Origin: Peptostreptococcaceae bacterium
GTDB taxonomy: Bacteria > Bacillota_A > Clostridia > Peptostreptococcales > Acidaminobacteraceae
NCBI GenBank assembly: GCA_013619035.1
Contig: JABXKX010000530.1
Location: forward strand, 1 to 6,482
DNA: 6,482 nucleotides
Direction of reading: 5' to 3'
The number at the start of each line of letters is the position of its first letter. The first letter of the stretch is position 1. Made by a program: the position numbers and the translations under genes. Shown in pieces: positions 1 to 6,461 of the stretch. The notes beneath the pieces were generated by a model. That model was not told the DNA's origin. It saw only the letters and a program-made list of their open reading frames with translations, and made no database searches.

Positions 1-1
1 A

Positions 2-940
2 TTTGAATATCGTAAAGATATTATTGTTAAGTGGTTCCAAGAAGAAGGATATCAATTAGACCAATTAAAAGCTGTAGTTGGTCGAGGTGGCATGTTAAAG
101 CCGATGCCAAGTGGTACTTATAAAGTGACAGATGCTTTAGCTGAAGATTTAAAAATTGGTGTACAAGGTGAACATGCTTCTAACTTAGGTGGTCTAATTG
201 CTAGAGCGATTGCAGAAGAAAGTGGCGTTGAATCTTATATTGTAGATCCTGTTGCGGTAGATGAGTTTGAAGAGATTGCTAGAATTTCAGGTATGCCAGA
301 AATCAAAAGAAAATCACTTTTACATGCATTAAATGTAAAAGCAATTGCTCATAGAGTTGCGAAGGAAAAAGAAACAACTGTTGATGAATTAAATATGGTT
401 ATTGCTCACTTAGGTGGTGGTATTTCAGTTGTTCCGCTTAAAAAAGGAAAGATGATAGATGCAAATAATGCCAATGAAATGGGACCATTTTCTCCTGAGA
501 GAACAGGTGGTTTACCTTCAGGCGATTTGGCTAAATTATGTTTCTCTGGTAAGTATGCTAGCATGAAAGAGCTAAAACCTCATTTAAGAGGTAAAGGTGG
601 TATGGTTGCTTATTTAGGAACTAATGATGTCAGAGAAGCGCTTAAGATGGTTGAATCAGGTGATGAGAAAGCTTCTTTAGTATTAGATGCAATGGCATAT
701 CAAATTTCAAAAGAAATTGGTGCAATGGCAACTGTATTAAAAGGTCAAGTTGATGCAATTGTGTTAACAGGTGGAGTAGCCTATGCTGAATATATTACTT
801 CTAGAATAAAAGAAAGTGTTGGATTTATTTCTGAAGTGATTGTTAAACCAGGTGAAGATGAAATGATAGCTTTAAATGAAGGTGTTATGAGAATTGAAGC
901 TGGTGAAAAAGTTAAGATTTATGAGAATGAAGTTAAATAG
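2..940 (+). CDS. buk: Butyrate kinase, 5'-truncated by window edge (first of two paralogs)
   Basis: This is an acetokinase-family enzyme that would make ATP from an acyl-phosphate such as butyryl- or isobutyryl-phosphate, in the cytoplasm. The frame is open from base 2, so the Met codon at 92 is internal: the preceding codons already read the conserved VVGRGG motif. The visible 312 residues align without gaps to the complete kinase at 2080-3150, starting at that protein's residue 49. About 48 N-terminal residues, including the phosphate-binding NPGSTS motif, therefore lie outside the window. Visible motifs are [35 protein letters not shown] (His codon at 407-409), PFSPERTGG and a C-terminal GEDEM. 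Two stretches differ from the second kinase: VVPLKK replaces VGAHKA after the HLGGGIS motif, and NEMG replaces LDGDG, one residue shorter. These may mark a subfamily with different substrate preference. A terminator follows directly, so it probably ends an upstream transcription unit. Confidence 0.93.
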   Translation, partial: FEYRKDIIVKWFQEEGYQLDQLKAVVGRGGMLKPMPSGTYKVTDALAEDLKIGVQGEHASNLGGLIARAIAEESGVESYIVDPVAVDEFEEIARISGMPEIKRKSLLHALNVKAIAHRVAKEKETTVDELNMVIAHLGGGISVVPLKKGKMIDANNANEMGPFSPERTGGLPSGDLAKLCFSGKYASMKELKPHLRGKGGMVAYLGTNDVREALKMVESGDEKASLVLDAMAYQISKEIGAMATVLKGQVDAIVLTGGVAYAEYITSRIKESVGFISEVIVKPGEDEMIALNEGVMRIEAGEKVKIYENEVK

Positions 941-984
941 TGTGCAAGAAATTGCAATTATAAAATAGCGTGCAAAATATTGCA
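938..984 (+). repeat. Two direct copies of a 19-base motif, each a TGCAA-N4-TTGCA palindrome
   Basis: Copies at 938-956 and 966-984 match at 16 of 19 positions. Each contains a perfect 5+5 inverted repeat, TGCAAGAAATTGCA at 943-956 and TGCAAAATATTGCA at 971-984, with centres 28 bases apart. Relative to the start site predicted from the sigma-54 promoter (about 1131), the centres fall near -181 and -153, a usual distance for an enhancer-binding activator of sigma-54 RNA polymerase. The role as upstream activating sequence is inferred. The second copy overlaps the terminator stem, so some symmetry there is explained by the hairpin, but the first copy is not part of it. Confidence 0.55.
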
Positions 985-995
985 TGCTATTTTTT
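962..995 (+). terminator. Intrinsic terminator after the first buk gene
   Basis: A near-perfect 14-bp hairpin has arms at 962-975 and 980-993, with one G-U pair and a 4-base AATA loop. The outer stem is A-rich on the left and T-rich on the right, and the T-run 990-995 supplies the U-tract. It begins 21 bases after the stop codon of the upstream kinase gene. The inner part of the stem is also one of the TGCAA-N4-TTGCA palindromes described separately, so this DNA may serve both as terminator and as protein-binding site. The A-run at 1000-1007 might allow partial function on the other strand, but no minus-strand gene is seen. Confidence 0.8.
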
Positions 996-1005
996 GCGCA
1001 AAAAA
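990..1005. repeat. 16-bp perfect palindrome with TTGCGCAA core
   Basis: TTTTTTGCGCAAAAAA reads the same on both strands and is centred between 997 and 998, about 20 bases after the second TGCAA palindrome and near -133 from the predicted start site. It shares the TTGC/GCAA half-site but lacks the 4-base spacer. Its left half doubles as the U-tract of the terminator. It could be a third, degenerate activator site or just the result of T- and A-runs meeting. Confidence 0.35.
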
Positions 1006-1091
1006 AATCTTTCAATAATGTGTTTGGAATATGAAAATGGGGAAACGTTGTCATAGGAAGGTGTTCAGGAGTAATAAAGTTTGCCGTAAAA

Positions 1092-1107
1092 CCAATAAAT
1101 ATATTGG
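1092..1107. repeat. Inverted repeat overlapping the -24 element
   Basis: Perfect 6-base arms CCAATA (1092-1097) and TATTGG (1102-1107) flank AATA. The right arm contains the GG of the sigma-54 -24 element. A protein bound here would compete with polymerase, so an operator is possible. A short AT-rich inverted repeat can also arise by chance. Confidence 0.3.
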
Positions 1108-1120
1108 CATCATACTTGCA
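1104..1120 (+). promoter_or_regulatory. Sigma-54 (RpoN/SigL) -24/-12 promoter for the ptb-buk-vor operon
   Basis: TTGGCATCATACTTGCA matches the consensus TTGGCAC-N5-TTGCA at all defined positions but one (T for C at 1110). The invariant GG is at 1106-1107 and the invariant GC at 1118-1119, with the required 10 bases between them. Transcription would start near 1131, leaving a leader of about 33 bases before the ptb start codon. Such promoters need an ATP-driven enhancer-binding activator; none is encoded in this window. In Bacillus the analogous branched-chain keto acid operon uses sigma-54 with BkdR, which supports the call by analogy. Confidence 0.8.
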
Positions 1121-1163
1121 TTAGTATTAGGCAGGGAAAAATAACAATTAATGAGGTGGAGTC

Positions 1164-2069
1164 ATGATTAAAAGTTTTGAAGAAGTACTAAAGATTGCTA
1201 AAGAAAGAGGACCAAAGACTGTATCGGTAGCCTGTGCTCAAGATAGAGATGTTTTGAAGGCTGTAGATAATGCAAAACAAAATGGTATCGTGGAAGCAAT
1301 TCTTGTAGGAGATCAAACTAAGATTGAAGCGATAGCTAAAGAAGAAAACATTGATTTATCTGGATATGAATTGATTCATATTGAAGATTTAGCAGAAGCA
1401 TCATTAAAAGCTGTAGAACTTGTTTCATCAGGTAAAGCACACATGGTTATGAAAGGTCTTGTAGACACAGGTATCATTCTTAAAGCAGTATTAAATAAAG
1501 AAGTTGGCTTAAGAACAGGTAGCGTATTATCACATGTAGCATTATTTGATGTGATAAACTATCCAAGACTACTTTTAGTAACAGATGCTGCAATGAATAT
1601 AGCACCTGATTTACAACAGAAGAAACAAATCATTGAAAACAGTTTACAAGTTGCTCGTGGTTTAGATATTGAATTACCTAAAGTTGCTGTGATTTGTGCA
1701 AAGGAAAAAGTAAATCCAAAAATGCCTGCAACAGTAGATGCTGGCGAATTGGTAAAAATGAATGAGAATGGTGAATTAACGGGATGTATCGTTGGTGGAC
1801 CATTTGCACTTGATAATGCTGTATCAGAAGAAGCAGCTAAATTAAAGGGAATTGATCATCCGGTTGCAGGTAAAGCAGACGTTCTAATGTGTCCAAATAT
1901 CGAATCGGGTAATATTTTATATAAAACATTAGGTTTCTTAGCTAATGCTAAGAGTGCTGGTGTTATTGTAGGGGCGAAGGCACCAATCATTTTAACTTCT
2001 AGAGCAGATAGTGAAGAAACAAAATTAAATTCTATCGCATTAGGTGTTTTAATGGCAGCAAAGATGTAA
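1164..2069 (+). CDS. ptb: Phosphate butyryltransferase (phosphotransbutyrylase)
   Basis: Converts an acyl-CoA (butyryl-, isobutyryl-, isovaleryl-CoA) plus phosphate to acyl-phosphate plus CoA in the cytoplasm. The 301-residue length is usual for Ptb and shorter than typical phosphotransacetylase. Family motifs seen are MKGLVDT (96-102), GSVLSH (119-124), VTDAAMN (139-145), [11 protein letters not shown] (183-193), GGPFALDNA (211-219), [10 protein letters not shown] (from 245), and a C-terminal [18 protein letters not shown] stretch. The ATG at 1164 follows GAGGTGGAG with proper spacing, and no other start is better placed. It is the first gene after the sigma-54 promoter, and buk begins 10 bases after its stop. 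The neighbouring VOR genes suggest branched-chain acyl-CoAs are the main substrates here; Ptb enzymes are known to accept several short acyl groups, so specificity cannot be read from sequence. Confidence 0.96.
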   Translation: MIKSFEEVLKIAKERGPKTVSVACAQDRDVLKAVDNAKQNGIVEAILVGDQTKIEAIAKEENIDLSGYELIHIEDLAEASLKAVELVSSGKAHMVMKGLVDTGIILKAVLNKEVGLRTGSVLSHVALFDVINYPRLLLVTDAAMNIAPDLQQKKQIIENSLQVARGLDIELPKVAVICAKEKVNPKMPATVDAGELVKMNENGELTGCIVGGPFALDNAVSEEAAKLKGIDHPVAGKADVLMCPNIESGNILYKTLGFLANAKSAGVIVGAKAPIILTSRADSEETKLNSIALGVLMAAKM

Positions 2070-2079
2070 GGGGGAAGTT

Positions 2080-3150
2080 ATGACAGAATTAAGAGTACTG
2101 GCTATTAATCCAGGTTCTACATCAACAAAAATTGCCGTATATGATAATGACCAAGAAGTGTTTGAAACAACACTACGTCATTCAACTGAAGAGATCAATA
2201 AGTATGAAACAATATTTGATCAATATGACTTTAGAAAACAAGTTATTTTAGAGGCATTAGATGAAAGTAATATCAATTTATCTAAATTAAGTGCAGTTGT
2301 TGGTAGAGGTGGTTTACTAAAGCCAATCGAAGGTGGAACTTATTTAGTTGATGAAAAGCTTTTAGATGATTTAAAAGTTGGTGTTTTAGGTGAACATGCA
2401 TCTAACTTAGGTGGTGTTTTAGCTTATGAAATCGCTTCAAAGTTAAACATTCCTTCTTATATAGTAGATCCAGTTGTTGTGGATGAACTTGAAGATGTTG
2501 CTAGAATTTCTGGTATGCCAGAACTTGAAAGAAAAAGTATTTTCCATGCTTTAAATCAAAAAGCTGTAGCAAGAAGATTGGCAGATGATTTAGATAAAGA
2601 GTATTCAGAGTTAAATTTAATAGTTGCTCACTTAGGTGGCGGTATTTCAGTTGGTGCTCATAAAGCTGGTAGAGTAGTAGAAGTTAATAATGCACTTGAT
2701 GGTGACGGTCCGTTCTCACCTGAAAGATCTGGTGGCGTGCCATCAGGAGATTTAGCTAAAATGTGTTTCTCAGGTAAGTATACTCATGCTGAAATCAAAA
2801 AAATGATTAAAGGTAGTGGTGGATTAAATGCTTATCTTGGTACTAACGATGGTCGTGATGTTATTAAAATGATCAACGAAGGTGACAAAAATGCAGAATT
2901 AGTTTTCAAAGCTATGGCTTATCAAGTTGCTAAATATATTGGATCATGTGCAGCTGTTTTAAACGGTAAAGTAGACGGTATCATCTTAACCGGGGGACTT
3001 GCATATGGTAAAGAACTTGTAAGTTGGATCACAGAATCAGTAGAGTTTATTTCGAAAGTATATGTTTATGCTGGAGAAGATGAAATGAAAGCTTTATCTG
3101 AAGGTGGTTTAAGAGTTTTACAAGGTAAAGAAGAAGCTAAAAGATACTAG
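2080..3150 (+). CDS. buk: Butyrate kinase (complete; second paralog)
   Basis: Acetokinase-family enzyme making ATP and a free short-chain or branched-chain fatty acid from acyl-phosphate and ADP. At 356 residues it has normal full length. Motifs in order: NPGSTSTK (10-17, phosphate binding), GRGG (75-78), GEHASNLGG (104-112), IVDPVVVDE (128-136, with the likely catalytic Asp), RISGMPE (142-148), [13 protein letters not shown] (183-195), [17 protein letters not shown] (203-219), and ILTGGLAYG and GEDEM near the C-terminus. All the canonical motifs are intact, unlike the upstream copy. The start codon lies 10 bases after the ptb stop and just after AAGGGGGAAG. It is over half identical by eye to the partial kinase at 2-940, so the two are paralogs, but differences are spread over the whole length, so this is not a recent duplication. 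Branched-chain specificity is inferred from the VOR genes downstream. Confidence 0.96.
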   Translation: MTELRVLAINPGSTSTKIAVYDNDQEVFETTLRHSTEEINKYETIFDQYDFRKQVILEALDESNINLSKLSAVVGRGGLLKPIEGGTYLVDEKLLDDLKVGVLGEHASNLGGVLAYEIASKLNIPSYIVDPVVVDELEDVARISGMPELERKSIFHALNQKAVARRLADDLDKEYSELNLIVAHLGGGISVGAHKAGRVVEVNNALDGDGPFSPERSGGVPSGDLAKMCFSGKYTHAEIKKMIKGSGGLNAYLGTNDGRDVIKMINEGDKNAELVFKAMAYQVAKYIGSCAAVLNGKVDGIILTGGLAYGKELVSWITESVEFISKVYVYAGEDEMKALSEGGLRVLQGKEEAKRY

Positions 3151-3168
3151 ACAGAAAATGGTGATCAT

Positions 3169-3843
3169 ATGTTTAATGATAAAAGAATACGTATTATAGT
3201 GGGCCATTACGGCAGTGGTAAGACTGAGTTTGCAGTGAATTATGCCATGCAACTTAGTGAAATAGAAGATAATGTAGCACTTGCAGATTTAGATGTTGTA
3301 AATGTTTATTTCAGATCAAGAGAAAAAGCAAAGCAAATGGAAGAAGCGGGTATAAAAGTTATCAGTAGCCAATATGGACATAATGCTAACTTGGATTTAC
3401 CAGCAGTATCTGCAGGAGTATTTGGTCCATTACAAGATGATACTTGTCATACGATTCTTGATGTTGGTGGTGATTCAACTGGTACTAGAGTACTTGCAAC
3501 ATTCAAACAAATTATTGCTTTTAAAGGTTATGATATGTTTTTAGTTGTAAATGCTTATCGTCAGGAGACATCAACTAAAGAAGGTGTCATTAAGCATATT
3601 GAGGAAATAGAAAATCAAACTGGTCTTAAAATCACTGGATTGATTAACAACACACATCTTTTAAGAGAAACAACATTGGAAGATGTAAAAAAAGGTCAAG
3701 AATTAGTTAAAAGTGTTTCGGATGCAACAAACATTCCAATCAAATACATTAGTGCTATTGAAAAGGTTGCCCAAACTGTACCATCAGAATATGATGGTGA
3801 AATTATGCCAATTAAAATGTATATGAGAGAAGAATGGATGTAA
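3169..3843 (+). CDS. P-loop nucleotide-binding protein of unknown function
   Basis: A 224-residue soluble protein with the look of a SIMIBI-type P-loop NTPase (the broad class with MinD, CooC and CobQ). Residues 12-19 are GHYGSGKT, a Walker A motif without the extra signature lysine of the deviant MinD/ParA form. ALADLDVVNVYFRSRE (37-52) resembles a switch I/A' segment, ILDVGGDSTG (96-105) a Walker B/switch II segment, and GLINNTH (157-163) may be the base-recognition loop. There is no signal peptide or membrane segment. GGTGATC precedes the ATG, and the gene lies 18 bases after buk and 47 before the VOR genes. I recognise the type but not a proven function. The position suggests a role linked to the oxidoreductase, for example cofactor or cluster insertion or enzyme activation, but that is inference. 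The adjacent cysteine-rich proteins are not matched by a metal-binding cysteine motif here. Confidence 0.85.
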   Translation: MFNDKRIRIIVGHYGSGKTEFAVNYAMQLSEIEDNVALADLDVVNVYFRSREKAKQMEEAGIKVISSQYGHNANLDLPAVSAGVFGPLQDDTCHTILDVGGDSTGTRVLATFKQIIAFKGYDMFLVVNAYRQETSTKEGVIKHIEEIENQTGLKITGLINNTHLLRETTLEDVKKGQELVKSVSDATNIPIKYISAIEKVAQTVPSEYDGEIMPIKMYMREEWM

Positions 3844-3876
3844 TCCGAAATCTTAAATAATGAACAAACGAATCTG

Positions 3877-3883
3877 AGGAGGG
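3877..3883 (+). promoter_or_regulatory. Ribosome binding site that sets a GTG start
   Basis: AGGAGGG lies 7 bases before the GTG at 3891. No ATG in this frame lies between it and the first cluster motif, so this site fixes GTG as the start of the ferredoxin subunit. Confidence 0.8.
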
Positions 3884-3890
3884 TTGTGTA

Positions 3891-4097
3891 GTGGCTAAAG
3901 TAACGTTTAACGAGAATATATGTAAAGGGTGTCAATTATGTACATCAGCATGTCCAGTGAAAATTATTAGCATGGCAACTGATCGCATCAATGCAAAAGG
4001 TTATCACCCAGCAACAGTATTGGAAATGGATAAATGTATTGGATGTACTAACTGTGCGTTAATATGTCCTGATTGTGTTATAACAGTAGAAAAATAG
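3891..4097 (+). CDS. 2x[4Fe-4S] ferredoxin subunit of 2-oxoacid:ferredoxin oxidoreductase (VOR delta)
   Basis: A 68-residue electron-transfer subunit that would pass electrons from the catalytic subunits to free ferredoxin. It has two CX2CX2CX3CP motifs, Cys 11/14/17/21 and Cys 49/52/55/59, so it should bind two [4Fe-4S] clusters. An extra cysteine at 62 is outside the motif. The sequence between the clusters (NAKGYHPATV) is typical of the delta-type subunit of archaeal and clostridial VOR/KOR enzymes rather than of free clostridial ferredoxin. The start is GTG, with a strong AGGAGGG site. It is the first of four subunit genes, with 12 bases to the alpha gene. Naming varies in databases (VorC, VorD, KorD), so no symbol is given. 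Confidence 0.92.
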   Translation: MAKVTFNENICKGCQLCTSACPVKIISMATDRINAKGYHPATVLEMDKCIGCTNCALICPDCVITVEK

Positions 4098-4109
4098 GGA
4101 GGAATTACA

Positions 4110-5174
4110 ATGGCAAAGGTTTTAATGAAAGGAAACGAAGCAATTGGTGCAGCAGCGATTCAAGCTGGATGTAAATATTTCTTCGGATATCCAATTACAC
4201 CTCAAAATGAATTACCAGAATATATGTCAAAAGAACTACCTAAAACAGGTGGCGCTTTTGTACAAGCGGAATCTGAAGTGGCTGCAATAAACATGGTTTA
4301 TGGTGCTGCTGGATGTGGCGTTAGAGTTATGACGTCTTCATCATCTCCAGGAATGGCTTTAAAACAAGAAGGTATTACTTATATCGCTGGTGCAGAGTTA
4401 CCATGTGTTCTTGTTAATATCGTACGTGGTGGTCCAGGTTTAGGTGGTATTCAACCAGCTCAATCAGATTACTTCCAATCAACTCGTGGTGGTGGTAATG
4501 GTGACTACAAATGTTTAGTTTTAGCACCAGCTAACCTTCAAGAGATGGTAGATATGGTTCAAGAAGCTTTTGATATTGCTGATTACTACAGAAATCCTGT
4601 ACTAGTAGTTGGTGACGGTATGATTGGCCAAATGATGGAGCCAATTGAATTTAATGCACCTAAGAAGAGAGATTTACCTTCTAAAGATGGTTGGGCTACA
4701 ACTGGTACTAAAGGTGCTAGAAAGCCACATATTATCAACTCATTATTCTTAGATCCTCAAGGTCTTGAAGATCACAACAAGAAATTACAAGCTAAGTATC
4801 AAGCTATGAAAAAAGATGAAGTTAGACATGAAGAATACAACATGGAAAATGCTGAAATCGTAATCACTGCTTATGGTACTACTTCAAGAATTGCAAAGAA
4901 TGCAATTGATAAATTAAAAGAAGAAGGTATCAATGTTGGTTTAATTAGACCACAAACATTATGGCCTTTCCCTGAAAAAGCATTCCAAGAGATGCCAGAG
5001 ACTGTAAAATCAGTATTAACTGTTGAAATGTCAGAAGGTCAAATGATTGAAGATGTTAGATTGGCATTAAATGGTAAAGTACCAACTGAGTTCTATGGTA
5101 GATCAGGTGGTATGATTCCTGCTCCAGATGCAATTGTTGCTAAGGTTAAAGAAATGATAGGAGGGCTTAAGTAA
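4110..5174 (+). CDS. vorB: 2-oxoacid:ferredoxin oxidoreductase alpha subunit, probably 2-oxoisovalerate type (VorB-like)
   Basis: Pyrimidine-binding half of the thiamine diphosphate enzyme that oxidatively decarboxylates a 2-oxoacid to acyl-CoA. In this 354-residue protein the N-terminal domain (about 1-190) shows GYPITPQNE (26-34), the AESE motif with Glu54 and Glu56, TSSSSPGMALKQEG (75-88) and NIVRGGPGLGG (103-113). A linker of about 60 residues follows, then a C-terminal transketolase-like domain from about 248 with IRPQTLWPFP (279-288). Size and motifs fit the separate-alpha VOR/KOR class rather than the single-chain pyruvate enzyme. The start follows GGGAGG with good spacing. Neighbouring ptb and buk favour branched-chain 2-oxoacids, but 2-oxoglutarate or a broad substrate range cannot be excluded. 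Its stop overlaps the next start (TAATG), suggesting coupled translation. Confidence 0.9.
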   Translation: MAKVLMKGNEAIGAAAIQAGCKYFFGYPITPQNELPEYMSKELPKTGGAFVQAESEVAAINMVYGAAGCGVRVMTSSSSPGMALKQEGITYIAGAELPCVLVNIVRGGPGLGGIQPAQSDYFQSTRGGGNGDYKCLVLAPANLQEMVDMVQEAFDIADYYRNPVLVVGDGMIGQMMEPIEFNAPKKRDLPSKDGWATTGTKGARKPHIINSLFLDPQGLEDHNKKLQAKYQAMKKDEVRHEEYNMENAEIVITAYGTTSRIAKNAIDKLKEEGINVGLIRPQTLWPFPEKAFQEMPETVKSVLTVEMSEGQMIEDVRLALNGKVPTEFYGRSGGMIPAPDAIVAKVKEMIGGLK

Positions 5175-5917
5175 TGGCTATCGTATTTGAAAAAACTAAA
5201 GGTTTAACAGATAAAGAAACACACTACTGTCCGGGATGTACACATGGTATAATTCATAGATTAGTAGCTGAAGTACTTGAAGAGTTAGATGTATTAGGAA
5301 ATGCTATTGGTGTTGCACCAGTTGGATGTTCTGTACTTGCTTATGACTACTTCAATATTGATATGCATGAAGCATCTCATGGTAGAGCTCCTGCAGTAGC
5401 AACTGGTATTAAAAGAGCTTTAACTGATAAAGTTGTATTCACTTACCAAGGTGATGGTGATTTAGCTTCTATCGGTACTGCTGAAATTGTTCATGTTGCT
5501 CATAGAGCTGAAAAGATTACTACAATCTTCGTTAACAATGCAATCTACGGTATGACTGGTGGACAAATGGCTCCAACTACTCTAATCGGACAAAAAGCAA
5601 CAACTTGTCAAGATGGTCGTACTCAAGCACATAGTGGTATGCCTTTAAGAGTTTCTGAAATGTTAGCAACGATTGATGGTGCTGCTTTTGTTGAAAGAGT
5701 ATCAGTTCATAATCCTGCTGCTATCAGAAAAGCTAAAAAAGCGATTAAAGCTGCTTTTGAGTGTCAATTAAGAGGCGAAGGTTTCTCAATTGTTGAAGTA
5801 TTATCTACATGTCCAACTAACTGGGGTATTGCACCAGTTGAATCTTTAAAATGGTTAGAAGAAAATATGATTCCTTATTACCCATTAGGAAACTTAAGAA
5901 AACCAGAGGAGGCTTAA
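5174..5917 (+). CDS. vorA: 2-oxoacid:ferredoxin oxidoreductase beta subunit, thiamine diphosphate-binding (VorA-like)
   Basis: Holds the diphosphate end of thiamine diphosphate and the cluster nearest the active site. The 247-residue length is usual. The cofactor motif runs from GDGDLA (93-98) to Asn121-Asn122, and is followed by YGMTGGQMAPTT (125-136), typical of this family. Cys19 and Cys22 (CPGCTHG), Cys52 (GVAPVGCS) and Cys213 (STCPTNWG) match the four cysteines that bind one [4Fe-4S] cluster in two-subunit and four-subunit 2-oxoacid oxidoreductases. AGGAGGG at 5159-5165 lies inside the end of the alpha gene, and the ATG shares one base with the alpha stop codon. The gamma ATG follows one base after this gene's stop. 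The tight packing fits equal production of the subunits. Confidence 0.92.
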   Translation: MAIVFEKTKGLTDKETHYCPGCTHGIIHRLVAEVLEELDVLGNAIGVAPVGCSVLAYDYFNIDMHEASHGRAPAVATGIKRALTDKVVFTYQGDGDLASIGTAEIVHVAHRAEKITTIFVNNAIYGMTGGQMAPTTLIGQKATTCQDGRTQAHSGMPLRVSEMLATIDGAAFVERVSVHNPAAIRKAKKAIKAAFECQLRGEGFSIVEVLSTCPTNWGIAPVESLKWLEENMIPYYPLGNLRKPEEA

Positions 5918-5918
5918 T

Positions 5919-6461
5919 ATGTTAAATGAGAAAGTAATCTGTGCTGGCTTTGGTGGACAGGGCGTAATGTCTATGGGTCAATTGTTAACTTATGCTGGAA
6001 TGATTGAAGATAAACAAGTATCTTGGTTACCATCTTATGGTCCAGAGATGCGTGGTGGTACTGCAAACTGTAATGTTATCGTTTCTGAATCTTTAATTGG
6101 TTCGCCAATTATCGTTGATGATGCAACATGTGCAATTGTTATGAACTTACCATCACTTGAAAAATTTGAAGCTGACTTAGCACCACAAGGAAAATTACTA
6201 ATAAACTCTTCTTTAATTGAGAAGAAAGCATCTAGAGATGATGTTAAAGCTTATTATATTCCTGCTAATGAAATTGCAATTGAATTAGGTAATGATAAAA
6301 TTGCTAATATGGTTATGCTTGGTGCTTACATTGAGTTAACTCATGCAGTAAAAGTTGATTCTTTACACAAAGCATTTATGAAAGTATTCGGTGAGAGAAA
6401 AGCTCACTTAATCGACATCAATATGAAAGCTCTTGAAAAAGGCGCTGCTGCTGTTAAATAA
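5919..6461 (+). CDS. 2-oxoacid:ferredoxin oxidoreductase gamma subunit
   Basis: A 180-residue gamma subunit, the part that in this family helps bind CoA and joins the alpha and beta subunits. Motifs seen are AGFGGQGV (9-16), the glycine-rich start of the family, and SYGPEMRGGTANC (39-51), its most conserved stretch. The protein ends with a lysine- and alanine-rich tail, at the usual length. GAGGAGG at 5906-5912 precedes the ATG by 6 bases and lies within the end of the beta gene. It is the last gene visible. Only 21 bases follow, with no convincing terminator, so the operon may continue beyond the window. With the three genes before it, it makes a complete four-subunit enzyme. Confidence 0.92.
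   Translation: MLNEKVICAGFGGQGVMSMGQLLTYAGMIEDKQVSWLPSYGPEMRGGTANCNVIVSESLIGSPIIVDDATCAIVMNLPSLEKFEADLAPQGKLLINSSLIEKKASRDDVKAYYIPANEIAIELGNDKIANMVMLGAYIELTHAVKVDSLHKAFMKVFGERKAHLIDINMKALEKGAAAVK

Noticed and set aside
92..94. ATG at 92 as the true start of the first butyrate kinase
   Set aside because: The frame continues upstream to base 2 and encodes conserved family sequence including VVGRGG, so this Met is internal and the gene is cut by the window edge.
872..1054. Minus-strand open frame of 60 codons over the end of the first buk gene and the control region
   Set aside because: It runs against a real gene and through the terminator hairpin, has no convincing ribosome site, and its product is low-complexity, rich in Phe, Asn and Ile, as expected from AT-rich non-coding DNA.
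1048..1077. Possible sigma-70 promoter, TTGTCA then TAATAA with an 18-base spacer
   Set aside because: The -10 matches consensus at only about half its positions and the spacing is not ideal. The sigma-54 promoter nearby is far stronger.
3844..3890. Possible promoter or terminator in the 47-base gap before the ferredoxin subunit
   Set aside because: No hairpin, no -24/-12 pair and no good -35/-10 pair were seen; only the ribosome site is clear.
3696..3935. Minus-strand open frame of 79 codons
   Set aside because: It overlaps the end of the P-loop protein gene and the start of the ferredoxin subunit, both well supported on the + strand. It has no recognisable motif and is a shadow frame.
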